A DNA stretch of 48,049 bases. Origin: a virus. Below the pieces are notes generated by a model that saw only the letters and a program-made list of their open reading frames with translations, did no database searches and was not told the origin of the DNA. Positions 33,945 to 42,232 of the stretch are shown in pieces (the first letter of the stretch is position 1; every line of letters starts with the position of its first letter). The stretch is from positions 1 to 48,049 of the IMG/VR virus record IMGVR_UViG_3300000117_000046; one strand, given 5' to 3'. Both the position numbers and the translations under genes were made by a program.

Positions 33945-34473
33945 GACTAATCTCCTCTAGTTTACTGCCGTCTATATCTTTAAATTCTAAGTTGAATGAT
34001 ACTATTGTTTTTGTTTTATCATTTTGTACAGGTGGTGCTCTGTGTATCATAAAAGACGGAAACATAACTATATCTCCTTCTTCACAGTTTAAATTCATCA
34101 CTTCATTATTCCATACTTGCGTTTTTGCAGTACCGTCAAACTGTACATAGTAAACACCTGTGTAACTACGACCATGTATATGCCAACCGTGTGTAGAGTT
34201 TTTAGCATACTGTTGAAACCATATCTCAAATAATTCAAAGTCTTTATAACCTGCTAAGTTTGTCATTTTCAACATTTCTGGCATGAAATAAGGTAGTAAT
34301 TTTTTTACCCACGGTCTTTCATAATCACCAGAATTTGCCCAATCTGACCTTGTAATATCATCATTATAATAATCATTAGATTGTTTAATAGATTGTGCTT
34401 CTGCTGTATCTATAAGTTCTAATATATTGTTTCTAATTTGTTTATGTTCTTTTATTTTGCCGTAAAATATCAT
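33937..34473 (-). CDS. 2OG-Fe(II) oxygenase-like protein (TIGR02466 type)
   Basis: A 178-aa protein. STHGWHIHGRSYTGVYYVQF at 93-112 contains the family strand with H98/H100. FPSFMIHRAPP at 138-148 gives distal H144, and K155 in the last strand KTIVSFNLEF may bind 2-oxoglutarate. This is the clearest TIGR02466-like member in the minus-strand run. Overlaps its neighbours by eight and four bases. Confidence 0.75.
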   Translation of the reverse strand: MIFYGKIKEHKQIRNNILELIDTAEAQSIKQSNDYYNDDITRSDWANSGDYERPWVKKLLPYFMPEMLKMTNLAGYKDFELFEIWFQQYAKNSTHGWHIHGRSYTGVYYVQFDGTAKTQVWNNEVMNLNCEEGDIVMFPSFMIHRAPPVQNDKTKTIVSFNLEFKDIDGSKLEEISRA

Positions 34474-35060
34474 CTATAAGGTTGTCCTAAACTCCATATT
34501 ACTAAACTTTGACGAATGCCTGATGTAACAGGTGTAACTCTATGTTTTACAAAAGACGGAAAGATACAAATAGACCCTTTTGGTTTTATCTGATCCACAG
34601 TAAACTCGCCATGTGGTGTAACAAACTGTAAATCACCACCCTCATATTCATTTGGGTGACATAACTGTACTGAACAAGATAGTTTTCTTATATTACCTTG
34701 TTCATTAGGTTTTGCACCTTGGTCTTCATGCCAATGATAATACTGATTTAGTTTGTACTTTGTAAACTGACATGCTTCTGACCAATGCCAATCAAAATTC
34801 CAACCAGCATTTTTATTTGCTTGTTGTATCCAAGGGTGTATCTCGTTATATATCCACTCATCATCTATCCAAGTGATATAACTGTCTCTATGTGATAAAT
34901 TTTTCTGAGCTGCTTGAGGGTTATTCTTTATGTCTTCCTCAGTCAAGTTTCCTGTCACACCTAGTCGTTCCTGGTGCTGTTGAGCAGTTTTTATTATATC
35001 ATCACATACAATTTCTGGTATAACACCTGAGAAATAGTAATAATAATTTTCCAGTATCAT
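34470..35060 (-). CDS. PKHD-type 2OG-Fe(II) hydroxylase
   Basis: A 196-aa protein and the first gene of the minus-strand run. YYHWHEDQG at 107-115 gives HxD (H111, D113). FPSFVKHRVTPVTSGIRQSL at 167-186 gives distal H173 and the 2-oxoglutarate anchor R183, the classical PiuC/PKHD-type hydroxylase ending. It is the most canonical oxygenase in the window. Its start lies 32 bases from the divergent gp13 start, so promoters for both sit in that short gap. No clear Shine-Dalgarno sequence precedes it. Confidence 0.8.
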   Translation of the reverse strand: MILENYYYYFSGVIPEIVCDDIIKTAQQHQERLGVTGNLTEEDIKNNPQAAQKNLSHRDSYITWIDDEWIYNEIHPWIQQANKNAGWNFDWHWSEACQFTKYKLNQYYHWHEDQGAKPNEQGNIRKLSCSVQLCHPNEYEGGDLQFVTPHGEFTVDQIKPKGSICIFPSFVKHRVTPVTSGIRQSLVIWSLGQPYR

Positions 35061-35076
35061 ATAGGTATATATAATG

Positions 35077-35084
35077 CATAAATA
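35077..35084 (+). promoter_or_regulatory. Late promoter for the neck gene block
   Basis: CATAAATA (one base from consensus) ends nine bases before the gp13 ATG. The predicted start near 35090 leaves only three bases of leader and no Shine-Dalgarno sequence. It lies in the divergent gap between the oxygenase run and gp13. Confidence 0.65.
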
Positions 35085-35092
35085 GTAGTATT

Positions 35093-35920
35093 ATGGCACA
35101 AAATAACCCAATAACAAGTAGAGAAACACTTAAACAATACTGCCTAAGAGCATTAGGTAAACCTGTTATTGAAATCAATGTAGAAGACGACCAAGTAGAA
35201 GATAGAATAGACGAAGCAGTACAATACTTTGCTCAGTATCATTATGACGGTTCTGAAAGAATGTATTTAAAATATCAAGTTACAGCTGACGATATTACTA
35301 GAGCAAGAAGTAACGAAACATTATCTACAGTCACAGATACAGCAGATTCCACAGTAACATCAAGTTTTAAAGAAGGTAAAAATTATATACCTATGCCTTC
35401 AAATGTAATGTCAGTATTACAAGTATTTCCTTTTACAGACAAGGCGGCATTAAATTTATTTGATGTCAGATATCAATTAAGATTAAATGACTTGTATGAT
35501 TTTTCATCTACAAGCATTATACACTACGATATGACATTAAGACATTTAGATATGTTAGACCATATTTTAACAGGTGAAAGACCAATTAGATACAATCAAC
35601 ACAAAAACAGATTGTATATAGATATGGATTGGGCACATGATGTCAAAGCAGGTGATTACTTAATCATTGAATGCTATCGTAAGTTAGATGGTTCTACATT
35701 TACAGATTTATTTGATGACATATTCTTAAAAAAATATTTAATTCAATTAATCAAAAAACAATGGGGTACAAACTTATCTAAATTCCAGGGAGTTGCAATG
35801 CTGGGTGGTGTTCAAATGAATGGTGAACAAATTTACTCTCAAGCACAAGAAGAAATCAACAAACTAGAAGAACAAATACAGTTAAGTTTTGAGTTACCAC
35901 CAAACTATATGGTAGGTTAA
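35093..35920 (+). CDS. 13: Neck protein gp13
   Basis: A 275-aa homologue of T4 gp13 (309 aa), which with gp14 closes the filled head and joins it to the tail. SRETLKQYCLRALGKPVIEI followed by VEDDQVEDRIDEAVQYF is the recognisable N-terminus; the C-terminal half contains KKYLIQLIKKQWGTNLSKFQ and LGGVQMNGEQI, also family features. First gene of the 13-14-15 block, nearly leaderless on its late transcript. Confidence 0.9.
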   Translation: MAQNNPITSRETLKQYCLRALGKPVIEINVEDDQVEDRIDEAVQYFAQYHYDGSERMYLKYQVTADDITRARSNETLSTVTDTADSTVTSSFKEGKNYIPMPSNVMSVLQVFPFTDKAALNLFDVRYQLRLNDLYDFSSTSIIHYDMTLRHLDMLDHILTGERPIRYNQHKNRLYIDMDWAHDVKAGDYLIIECYRKLDGSTFTDLFDDIFLKKYLIQLIKKQWGTNLSKFQGVAMLGGVQMNGEQIYSQAQEEINKLEEQIQLSFELPPNYMVG

Positions 35921-35923
35921 TAA

Positions 35924-36796
35924 GTGAAAAATACATATTTCTCACATGGTACACACTCAGAAAAAACTCTTTATGAAGATTTAATCATAGAGCAGTTAAA
36001 AATATTTGGGCACGAAGTACATTATCTTCCTAGAACAACTGTAACGGAAGATAAAATATTAGGTGAAACACCTGATAGTAAGTACACAGAAGCGTATCAA
36101 ATAGAAATGTATATAGAAGATGTAAACGGTTTTGCCGGTCAAGGTGATTTAATTGGTAAGTTTGGTTTAGATATGAAAGACGAAATAACTTTCGTTGTTA
36201 GCAGGCGTTCATTTGAGTTATTAGTTGACCAACCATCAAATACAATTTCAATAAACAGACCTAGAGAAGGTGACATTATCTACATGCCAACCTTCAAAAA
36301 GTTTTTCCAGGTAGACTTCGTTGAAGACGAAGATCCAATGTATCAGATTAATGATTTACCTATTTTCAAACTTAAAACATCTGTTTGGGATTACAGTATG
36401 GAACTTGTTGATACAGGTATTACTGAGATTGATGAAAAATTAGAAGACGAGAATTTAGATTTATTACAAAATCAAATAACACTAGAGATTGGTACAACAT
36501 CATCAGGTAAATTACTTGCTGAAGTAACTGACGGTAATATTGAGACATTGTTAGCAGAGACAGGCGACTTAATTGTTGACGAAGTTGATGGCGACAATAT
36601 CATACTGGAAGATGACCCTAATTTTGTTGACTATATAGTGTTAGAAGATAGCAACACAACAAACATGGCGGCTGATAGACCAGGCGCCGACAATATATCT
36701 TTTGATGATGAAGCAGGATTAAATGACAACGATACAAACAATGATATCTTTGACTTCACAGAAAAGAATCCATTTGGTGACCCAAGTGACTTATAA
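35924..36796 (+). CDS. 14: Neck protein gp14
   Basis: A 290-aa homologue of T4 gp14 (256 aa), partner of gp13 at the neck. The start is GTG three bases after the gp13 stop. The conserved part includes EKTLYEDLIIEQLKIFGHEV followed by HYLPRTTV, then FGLDMKDEITFVVSRRSFEL. The C-terminal 70 residues are an acidic extension (DEVDGDNIILEDDPNFVDY) whose DNIILE pattern recurs in the gp7-like and DUF4815 proteins of this phage. Confidence 0.9.
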   Translation: MKNTYFSHGTHSEKTLYEDLIIEQLKIFGHEVHYLPRTTVTEDKILGETPDSKYTEAYQIEMYIEDVNGFAGQGDLIGKFGLDMKDEITFVVSRRSFELLVDQPSNTISINRPREGDIIYMPTFKKFFQVDFVEDEDPMYQINDLPIFKLKTSVWDYSMELVDTGITEIDEKLEDENLDLLQNQITLEIGTTSSGKLLAEVTDGNIETLLAETGDLIVDEVDGDNIILEDDPNFVDYIVLEDSNTTNMAADRPGADNISFDDEAGLNDNDTNNDIFDFTEKNPFGDPSDL

Positions 36797-36806
36797 GGAG
36801 TAAATA

Positions 36807-37622
36807 ATGTTTAAAGACGCACAATACCATGAACTAATTAGAAAAACGATAGTAGCGTTTGGTACATTGTTTAATGATTTGTACATATATCGTAGAGCGA
36901 GTACAGGAAAAGTAAATCAAAAGATGAAAGTTCCACTTGCATACGGACCAAAACAAAAGTTCTTAGCTAGAATTGACCAAGACAGTACAAGAGGCGCTGA
37001 TGATGTAAAATCAACGGCACTTACTTTACCACGAATTGGTTTTGAATTAACAGGTCTTACATATGACCCTAGCAGAAAACTAAATCGTATTCAAAAGTTT
37101 AAGAAAGTAAAAGGCGCAGATACTAAGTCAATGACTAATGTTTATATGCCTGTACCTTACAATGTTTCTTTTACATTGTTTACTATGGCAAAAAATAGTG
37201 AAGACGCTTTACAAATTGTAGAACAAATATTACCAATGTTTCAACCTGACTATACAGTATCATTAAATGTAATGCCAAGTTTAGATATCGTAAGAGACGT
37301 TCCAATTATTCTTAATGATGTAACATACGAAGACAGTTATGACGGAACTTTTACAGACAGACGAGTTTTAATGTACACTTTATCGTTTACAGCGAAGATG
37401 TACTTATATGGACCTGTAACAAGTACAAAAGTTATTAAACAAGTTCAAGTAGACCAATATACAAATACAAGCACAGCAACGGCGAAAAGAGAACAACGAT
37501 ATGTTGTTACTCCTAATCCTACAACTGCTGACGCTGATGATGATTTTGGTTTTAGTGAAACACGTTCTTTCTTCCAGGATGCTGACAACTATGATCCTGA
37601 AAGTGGTACTGATAAAGAATAA
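36807..37622 (+). CDS. 15: Tail completion / sheath terminator gp15
   Basis: A 271-aa homologue of T4 gp15 (272 aa), the hexamer that caps the tail tube and sheath and binds the neck. The N-terminus (FKDAQYHELIRKTIVAFGTL) and LPRIGFELTGLTYDPSRKLN followed by PYNVSFTLFTMAKN are well conserved. The ribosome site is AAGGAG. In T4 the next gene is 16; here an oxygenase intervenes. Confidence 0.9.
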   Translation: MFKDAQYHELIRKTIVAFGTLFNDLYIYRRASTGKVNQKMKVPLAYGPKQKFLARIDQDSTRGADDVKSTALTLPRIGFELTGLTYDPSRKLNRIQKFKKVKGADTKSMTNVYMPVPYNVSFTLFTMAKNSEDALQIVEQILPMFQPDYTVSLNVMPSLDIVRDVPIILNDVTYEDSYDGTFTDRRVLMYTLSFTAKMYLYGPVTSTKVIKQVQVDQYTNTSTATAKREQRYVVTPNPTTADADDDFGFSETRSFFQDADNYDPESGTDKE

Positions 37623-37639
37623 TACATAATTTTTTTATT

Positions 37640-38191
37640 ATGACTGAGATAAAAATACACGATGGTGTTTTTGATAAGAAATGGGTTGACGATTTAGCTT
37701 ATCACTTATCAACAAATGTTTCATGGATTGCTGACAATATTGCAGGAAGAAATTCTTGGCCGTATGGTCATCACGGCACTCATAGACTTATGGGTAGAAC
37801 TTTCTATAGATATAAAAATAGAAAAGATGTTACCATATATCAAAAAGAATGTTTTGAAGATTTAACAAAGGCAATAGAACACTTAAATCCAAACTTTGAA
37901 TTAGTAGAGATATTTGCTAATATGCAATTTATGGGTATGAATGGTTCTTTTCATAAAGATAGTAACAATGGTGATCCTAATTACAAATCTTATGTTATGA
38001 TGTTAACATGTGATAATTTACCTAACGAATATATAGGAGGTGAATTTATTGTAAAAGACGGAGAGACTGTACCATTTAAACAAGGTAGAATAATAGAATT
38101 AACAGGTGATGTATTACACAAAGGTATGGCATTTAATATACCTAACACACCTAGGTTCTCAATAAAGTTTGGCGGATATGAAAAAAGTTGA
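37640..38191 (+). CDS. 2OG-Fe(II) oxygenase-like protein between 15 and 16
   Basis: A 183-aa protein. GSFHKDSNNG at 102-111 gives HxD (H105, D107), distal His H160 in GDVLHKGM, and R172 in the strand PRFSIKFGG. The core YIGGEFIVKDGETVPFKQGR is typical of the fold. No ribosome site is visible before its ATG; the leader is a T-run. Its last 14 bases overlap the gp16 start. The substrate is unknown. Confidence 0.75.
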   Translation: MTEIKIHDGVFDKKWVDDLAYHLSTNVSWIADNIAGRNSWPYGHHGTHRLMGRTFYRYKNRKDVTIYQKECFEDLTKAIEHLNPNFELVEIFANMQFMGMNGSFHKDSNNGDPNYKSYVMMLTCDNLPNEYIGGEFIVKDGETVPFKQGRIIELTGDVLHKGMAFNIPNTPRFSIKFGGYEKS

Positions 38192-38591
38192 AGATAAATT
38201 AAACGAGTTATTAGATATAACTGAAACTAAGCAAGAGATTGTTCAAACAACAACTGCTGTACCTAGACCTAATGAAAAAGAAGATATCACTAGTGATTAT
38301 AAGTATAGTAGAGAAAACTTATATAATCTAGTAGAACGAGGACAAGACGCAATAGATGGTATATTAACACTTGCAAAAGAAACAGACCATCCAAGAACAT
38401 ATGAAGTTGCAGGTCAATTAATTAAGAATGTGGGAGAGGTAACTGAAAAGTTACTACAATTACAAGAGAAGATGAAGAAGTTAGGGGAAGAAACAAAAAA
38501 AGGACCTAGCAAAGTTGAAAATAATCTCTTTGTTGGGAGTACAGCAGAATTGCAGAAACTAATAAAAGATAATAAGAATGATAAAAATTAA
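38178..38591 (+). CDS. 16: Terminase small subunit gp16
   Basis: A 137-aa protein if started at the ATG at 38178; a TTG nine bases earlier (38169) is in frame and would add three residues. Homologous to T4 gp16 (164 aa): ENLYNLVERGQDAIDGILTL and PRTYEVAGQLIKNV align with the central coiled coil, and NNLFVGSTAELQKLI with the C-terminal VFMGSPTELMDEI. It regulates packaging by gp17. Its end overlaps the next oxygenase by 14 bases. Confidence 0.85.
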   Translation: MKKVEDKLNELLDITETKQEIVQTTTAVPRPNEKEDITSDYKYSRENLYNLVERGQDAIDGILTLAKETDHPRTYEVAGQLIKNVGEVTEKLLQLQEKMKKLGEETKKGPSKVENNLFVGSTAELQKLIKDNKNDKN

Positions 38592-39159
38592 TGAAGAACG
38601 ATTATGGGAAACTCCACTCTTTAATACTAACATTGGTGTTGACAAAGAAATATTAGATTATCTTATAAACAATAAAGATAAGATACAAGACACTAATGAA
38701 GACCCTAACGGTGCATGGGTTAGTAAAACAGACTTAGATTTTCCTCCTTTAAAAGAAACAATCAAAAGTTTTTGTCGTAGTCTATTTGCCTTAAATGTAA
38801 CTGAAATTACTTTTACAAATATGTGGGCAAACATGTTAAAAAAAGGTGAGTATCATTTATTACATAGTCACAATGAGCATACAATGTCAGGTGCATATTA
38901 CTTACAAACACCTGTAAACTCAGGACAAATATATTTCAAAGACCCAAGACCACAAACTAATTCGTGGACACAAAAATTTATAGATAAAGGTAACATGAGA
39001 TTTTATACACCTAAACCAGGTGACTTATTCATGTGGCCGAGTTTCTTAGAACATGGTACTACACCACATGGTGCAGATGAAGAAAGAATAATGTTAAGTT
39101 TTGATTTAAGATTTAACGGACCAGGATACAAATATGGACACAATGGATACAACGGCTAA
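38578..39159 (+). CDS. 2OG-Fe(II) oxygenase-like protein (TIGR02466 type)
   Basis: A 193-aa protein. YHLLHSHNEHTMSGAYYLQ at 92-110 holds H96/H98 in the family His strand. WPSFLEHGTTPH at 153-164 gives distal H159, and R170 lies in ERIMLSFDLRF. Inserted between gp16 and the halogenase, overlapping both (14 and 26 bases). The substrate is unknown; a link with the adjacent halogenase is possible from gene order only. Confidence 0.8.
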   Translation: MIKINEERLWETPLFNTNIGVDKEILDYLINNKDKIQDTNEDPNGAWVSKTDLDFPPLKETIKSFCRSLFALNVTEITFTNMWANMLKKGEYHLLHSHNEHTMSGAYYLQTPVNSGQIYFKDPRPQTNSWTQKFIDKGNMRFYTPKPGDLFMWPSFLEHGTTPHGADEERIMLSFDLRFNGPGYKYGHNGYNG

Positions 39160-40537
39160 AAAAATATTAGTAATGGGTGGTGGTACTGCTGGTTGGTTAA
39201 CGGCACTATATCTAACTAAAACTTTTCCTCAACATCATATTACATTAATGGAAAGTAAACCTATTGGTATCTTAGGTGCAGGTGAAGGTTCAACACCACA
39301 TCTAGTAGCGTTTCTGAATATGTTAGGTGTAGATTTAAACGAATTACTTAAAGAATGTAAAGGTACAATTAAACAAGGTATCTCATTTGAAAACTGGAAT
39401 GGTGACGGTGAGAAATACTTTCATCCTTTTGCAGTACAAAATAAATATAAACATTTTAGTATAGACAATTTATTTGGTTATGATAGTTATGATTATTATT
39501 TAAAACATTTAATTCACAGAAAAATGCCTTTGAAAGAGAATACTTATGCGTCTATACAATCATATAAGAATGTTGTTGATACAGATAATATAGATAACTC
39601 TATACACTTTGACGCACACCTTTTAGCAGATTATCTTAAAAAAATTACAAAAGTTGATAAACATATCTATGATGAAATTAAAACTACACAACAAGACGAA
39701 CATGGTAATATAACTAAAATAAATAATGTAGAATGTGATTTAGTTTTTGATTGCACAGGTTTTCGTAGAGAGTTAATTGGTAAGTTATATAAGTCAGAAT
39801 GGAAAAGTTATCAGGATTGTTTACCAATTAAGAGAGCAATACCTTTCTTTTTACCACCTGAAGATAAACCTTACACACAAGCAATCGCAATGAAATATGG
39901 TTGGGTATGGAAGATACCTTTACAACATAGATGTGGTGCAGGTTATATATTTGATAGTGATTATATAACAGACGAAGAAGCATTTGCTGAAGCAAAAGAA
40001 ATGTTTCCTGATATAGAATATACAAGAACAATAAAGTTTGACGCAGGTAGATTTAAACAAACATGGATAAAAAATTGTATTGCAGTAGGTTTATCTTCTG
40101 GTTTTACAGAACCACTTGAAGCAACATCTATTTGGATGGCAACTGAACAATTAAAATTACTTGAAACATTTATTGACATTATGTTTACAAATGATGAAGA
40201 TACTAAACAAGATTATAACGAAGTTATTGCAAATAATAATGATATGGTTATGGAGTTTTTACACTATCACTATATGACTAAAAGAGACGATAGTCCTTTT
40301 TGGAAAGAGTTTAGAAATAAAAACAATTTACCTGACTTTAATGTTAAGTTATCTAAAATACAAAAAGGTAATTTAAGATGGTATCATACAACAGGTGAAA
40401 AGATTACATCAACATTTAATCTTATGTCATGGTTGCATGTAGGCGAAGGTCTAGGTCTTATCAAAGATATAAGTATTAAAGGGTATGAAAATTTAAACCC
40501 AACAGTAGAAGAATATGGCAGACACTTACCTAGGTAA
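39134..40537 (+). CDS. Flavin-dependent (tryptophan-type) halogenase
   Basis: A 467-aa member of the tryptophan halogenase family. The FAD motif GGGTAG is at 15-20, GEGSTP at 50-55, and ECKGTIKQGISFENW places K80 at the catalytic Lys of RebH/PrnA (K79). WVWKIP at 257-262 is the WxWxIP halogenase signature, and TEPLEATSI at 325-333 the conserved cofactor/halide segment. It is shorter than RebH (about 530 aa), mainly in the substrate region. A cyanophage relative (VirX1) has been shown to halogenate, preferring iodide. No flavin reductase gene is seen here. It lies between gp16 and gp17 and overlaps gp17 by 23 bases. Confidence 0.9.
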   Translation: MDTMDTTAKKILVMGGGTAGWLTALYLTKTFPQHHITLMESKPIGILGAGEGSTPHLVAFLNMLGVDLNELLKECKGTIKQGISFENWNGDGEKYFHPFAVQNKYKHFSIDNLFGYDSYDYYLKHLIHRKMPLKENTYASIQSYKNVVDTDNIDNSIHFDAHLLADYLKKITKVDKHIYDEIKTTQQDEHGNITKINNVECDLVFDCTGFRRELIGKLYKSEWKSYQDCLPIKRAIPFFLPPEDKPYTQAIAMKYGWVWKIPLQHRCGAGYIFDSDYITDEEAFAEAKEMFPDIEYTRTIKFDAGRFKQTWIKNCIAVGLSSGFTEPLEATSIWMATEQLKLLETFIDIMFTNDEDTKQDYNEVIANNNDMVMEFLHYHYMTKRDDSPFWKEFRNKNNLPDFNVKLSKIQKGNLRWYHTTGEKITSTFNLMSWLHVGEGLGLIKDISIKGYENLNPTVEEYGRHLPR

Positions 40538-42152
40538 TCCTAATTTAAAAGCGGCTAATCAAAAGATACGCTTTACAAAAAAACAAGTAAGAGAGTTTCT
40601 TGCTTGTCAGGAGAATCCTGTTTACTTTATAGAAAACTACATTAAGATTGTTACACTAGACCACGGTCTACAACAATTCAAAATGTATAACTTTCAAAAA
40701 GAAATGGTAGATACTTTCCATGATAATCGTTTTAGTATTTGTAAACTACCAAGACAAACTGGTAAGTCAACAACAATTATATCTTATCTATTACATTATG
40801 CTATCTTTAACGCAAACACAAATATTGCCATACTTGCAAACAAAGCTGCGATTGCAAGAGACCTATTAGGTCGTTTACAACTTGCATATGAGAATTTACC
40901 TAAGTGGTTACAACAAGGTGTTATAAACTGGAACAAAGGTAGTTTAGAATTAGAAAATGGTAGTAGAATACTTGCAGCTGCTACATCATCAAGTGCCGTA
41001 CGGGGTGGTTCTTATAATGTAATATTCTTAGATGAGTTTGCTTATGTACCAAATAACATTGCAGAGCAATTTTTTAGTTCAGTTTATCCTACAATATCTT
41101 CTGGTAAAAGTTCTAAAGTAATGATTGTATCTACACCACATGGTATGAATATGTTTTACAAAATGTGGAATGACGCAACACACAAACGAAATAGTTATGT
41201 ACCTATTGAAGTGCATTGGTCAGAGGTACCAGGTAGAGACGAGAAGTGGAAAGATGAAACAATAAAGAACACAAGTGAACAACAGTTTAGAACGGAGTTT
41301 GAATGTGAGTTCTTAGGTAGTGTAGATACATTAATTAATAGTTCTAAGTTAAGAGTGTTATCACATAACCCACCAATTCAATCTAATGCAGGTTTAGATA
41401 TACACGAAATGCCACAAAAAGGTAGAAGATATGTTGTTACAGTTGATGTTGCAAGAGGCACAGTCAATGACTATTCTGCTTTTATAGTTACAGACGCAAG
41501 TCAAATACCTTACAAAGTAGTTGCAAAGTATAAGAACAATGAAATTAAACCTTTACTCTTTCCTCAAGTAATTCATAAGATTGCAAAGTCATATAACAAT
41601 GCAGAAATATTAGTTGAAGTAAATGATATTGGTGGTCAAGTTGCAGACACTTTACAGTTTGATTTAGAATACGACAATCTGATTATGGTTAATCAAAGAG
41701 GTCGTTCAGGTCAAATTGCAGGTACAGGATTTAGTGGTAAGAAATCACAACTAGGATTGCGTACAACTAAGGCGACAAAGAAAATAGGTTGTTCAAATTT
41801 AAAAGCAATGATAGAATTAGATAAGTACATAATCCAAGATTTTGATATAATCTCAGAATTATCAACTTATGTATTAAAAGGTAAAGAAAAATACGAAGCA
41901 GAGGAAGGTAGTTCAGACGACTTAGTAACTTGCCTTGTTATGTTTGCCTGGTTGTCAAACCAAATGTATTTTAAAGAGTTAACAGACCAAGATATACGAG
42001 CAAGACTTGTAGATGAACAACAAAATCAAATGGACCAAGACATGGCGCCATTTGGATTTGTAGATGACGGAATAGAAAGTCCTGAGGGAGAAACATATAA
42101 GGACCCATATGGGACTAGTTGGAGTCCTGTCAAATACAAGAGAGGTTGGTAA
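40515..42152 (+). CDS. 17: Terminase large subunit gp17
   Basis: A 545-aa packaging motor (T4 gp17 is 610). Walker A PRQTGKST at 79-86, Walker B VIFLDE at 169-174 and the coupling motif STPHG at 206-210 form the ATPase. The RNase H-type nuclease has D311 (VTVDVARG), E368/D371 (EVNDIGG) and D468/D469 (SSDDLVT). It cuts the concatemer and pumps DNA into the prohead. Its start lies inside the end of the halogenase gene. A late promoter for gp18 follows. Confidence 0.95.
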   Translation: MADTYLGNPNLKAANQKIRFTKKQVREFLACQENPVYFIENYIKIVTLDHGLQQFKMYNFQKEMVDTFHDNRFSICKLPRQTGKSTTIISYLLHYAIFNANTNIAILANKAAIARDLLGRLQLAYENLPKWLQQGVINWNKGSLELENGSRILAAATSSSAVRGGSYNVIFLDEFAYVPNNIAEQFFSSVYPTISSGKSSKVMIVSTPHGMNMFYKMWNDATHKRNSYVPIEVHWSEVPGRDEKWKDETIKNTSEQQFRTEFECEFLGSVDTLINSSKLRVLSHNPPIQSNAGLDIHEMPQKGRRYVVTVDVARGTVNDYSAFIVTDASQIPYKVVAKYKNNEIKPLLFPQVIHKIAKSYNNAEILVEVNDIGGQVADTLQFDLEYDNLIMVNQRGRSGQIAGTGFSGKKSQLGLRTTKATKKIGCSNLKAMIELDKYIIQDFDIISELSTYVLKGKEKYEAEEGSSDDLVTCLVMFAWLSNQMYFKELTDQDIRARLVDEQQNQMDQDMAPFGFVDDGIESPEGETYKDPYGTSWSPVKYKRGW

Positions 42153-42163
42153 ATCTTGCGTAT

Positions 42164-42171
42164 TATAAATA
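42164..42171 (+). promoter_or_regulatory. Late promoter for tail sheath gp18
   Basis: A perfect TATAAATA. The expected start is G42177, which is the first base of the hairpin at 42177-42194. Confidence 0.75.
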
Positions 42172-42176
42172 GAAGT

Positions 42177-42212
42177 GAGATTAACAATAATCTCAAATTA
42201 ATATATTAATTT
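42177..42212 (+). promoter_or_regulatory. 5' hairpin and palindrome in the gp18 leader
   Basis: GAGATTA (42177-42183) pairs perfectly with TAATCTC (42188-42194) across ACAA. An 18-base perfect palindrome AAATTAATATATTAATTT follows at 42195-42212. The Shine-Dalgarno GAGGAG comes after both. A stem at the very 5' end can protect an mRNA from decay, which would suit the highly expressed sheath. Confidence 0.6.
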
Positions 42213-42232
42213 AATTAAGAGGAGAAAACAAG

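Noticed and set aside
33594-34150. Plus-strand frames within the oxygenase island
   Set aside because: They overlap strongly supported minus-strand oxygenase genes and look like Cys/Phe-rich shadows.
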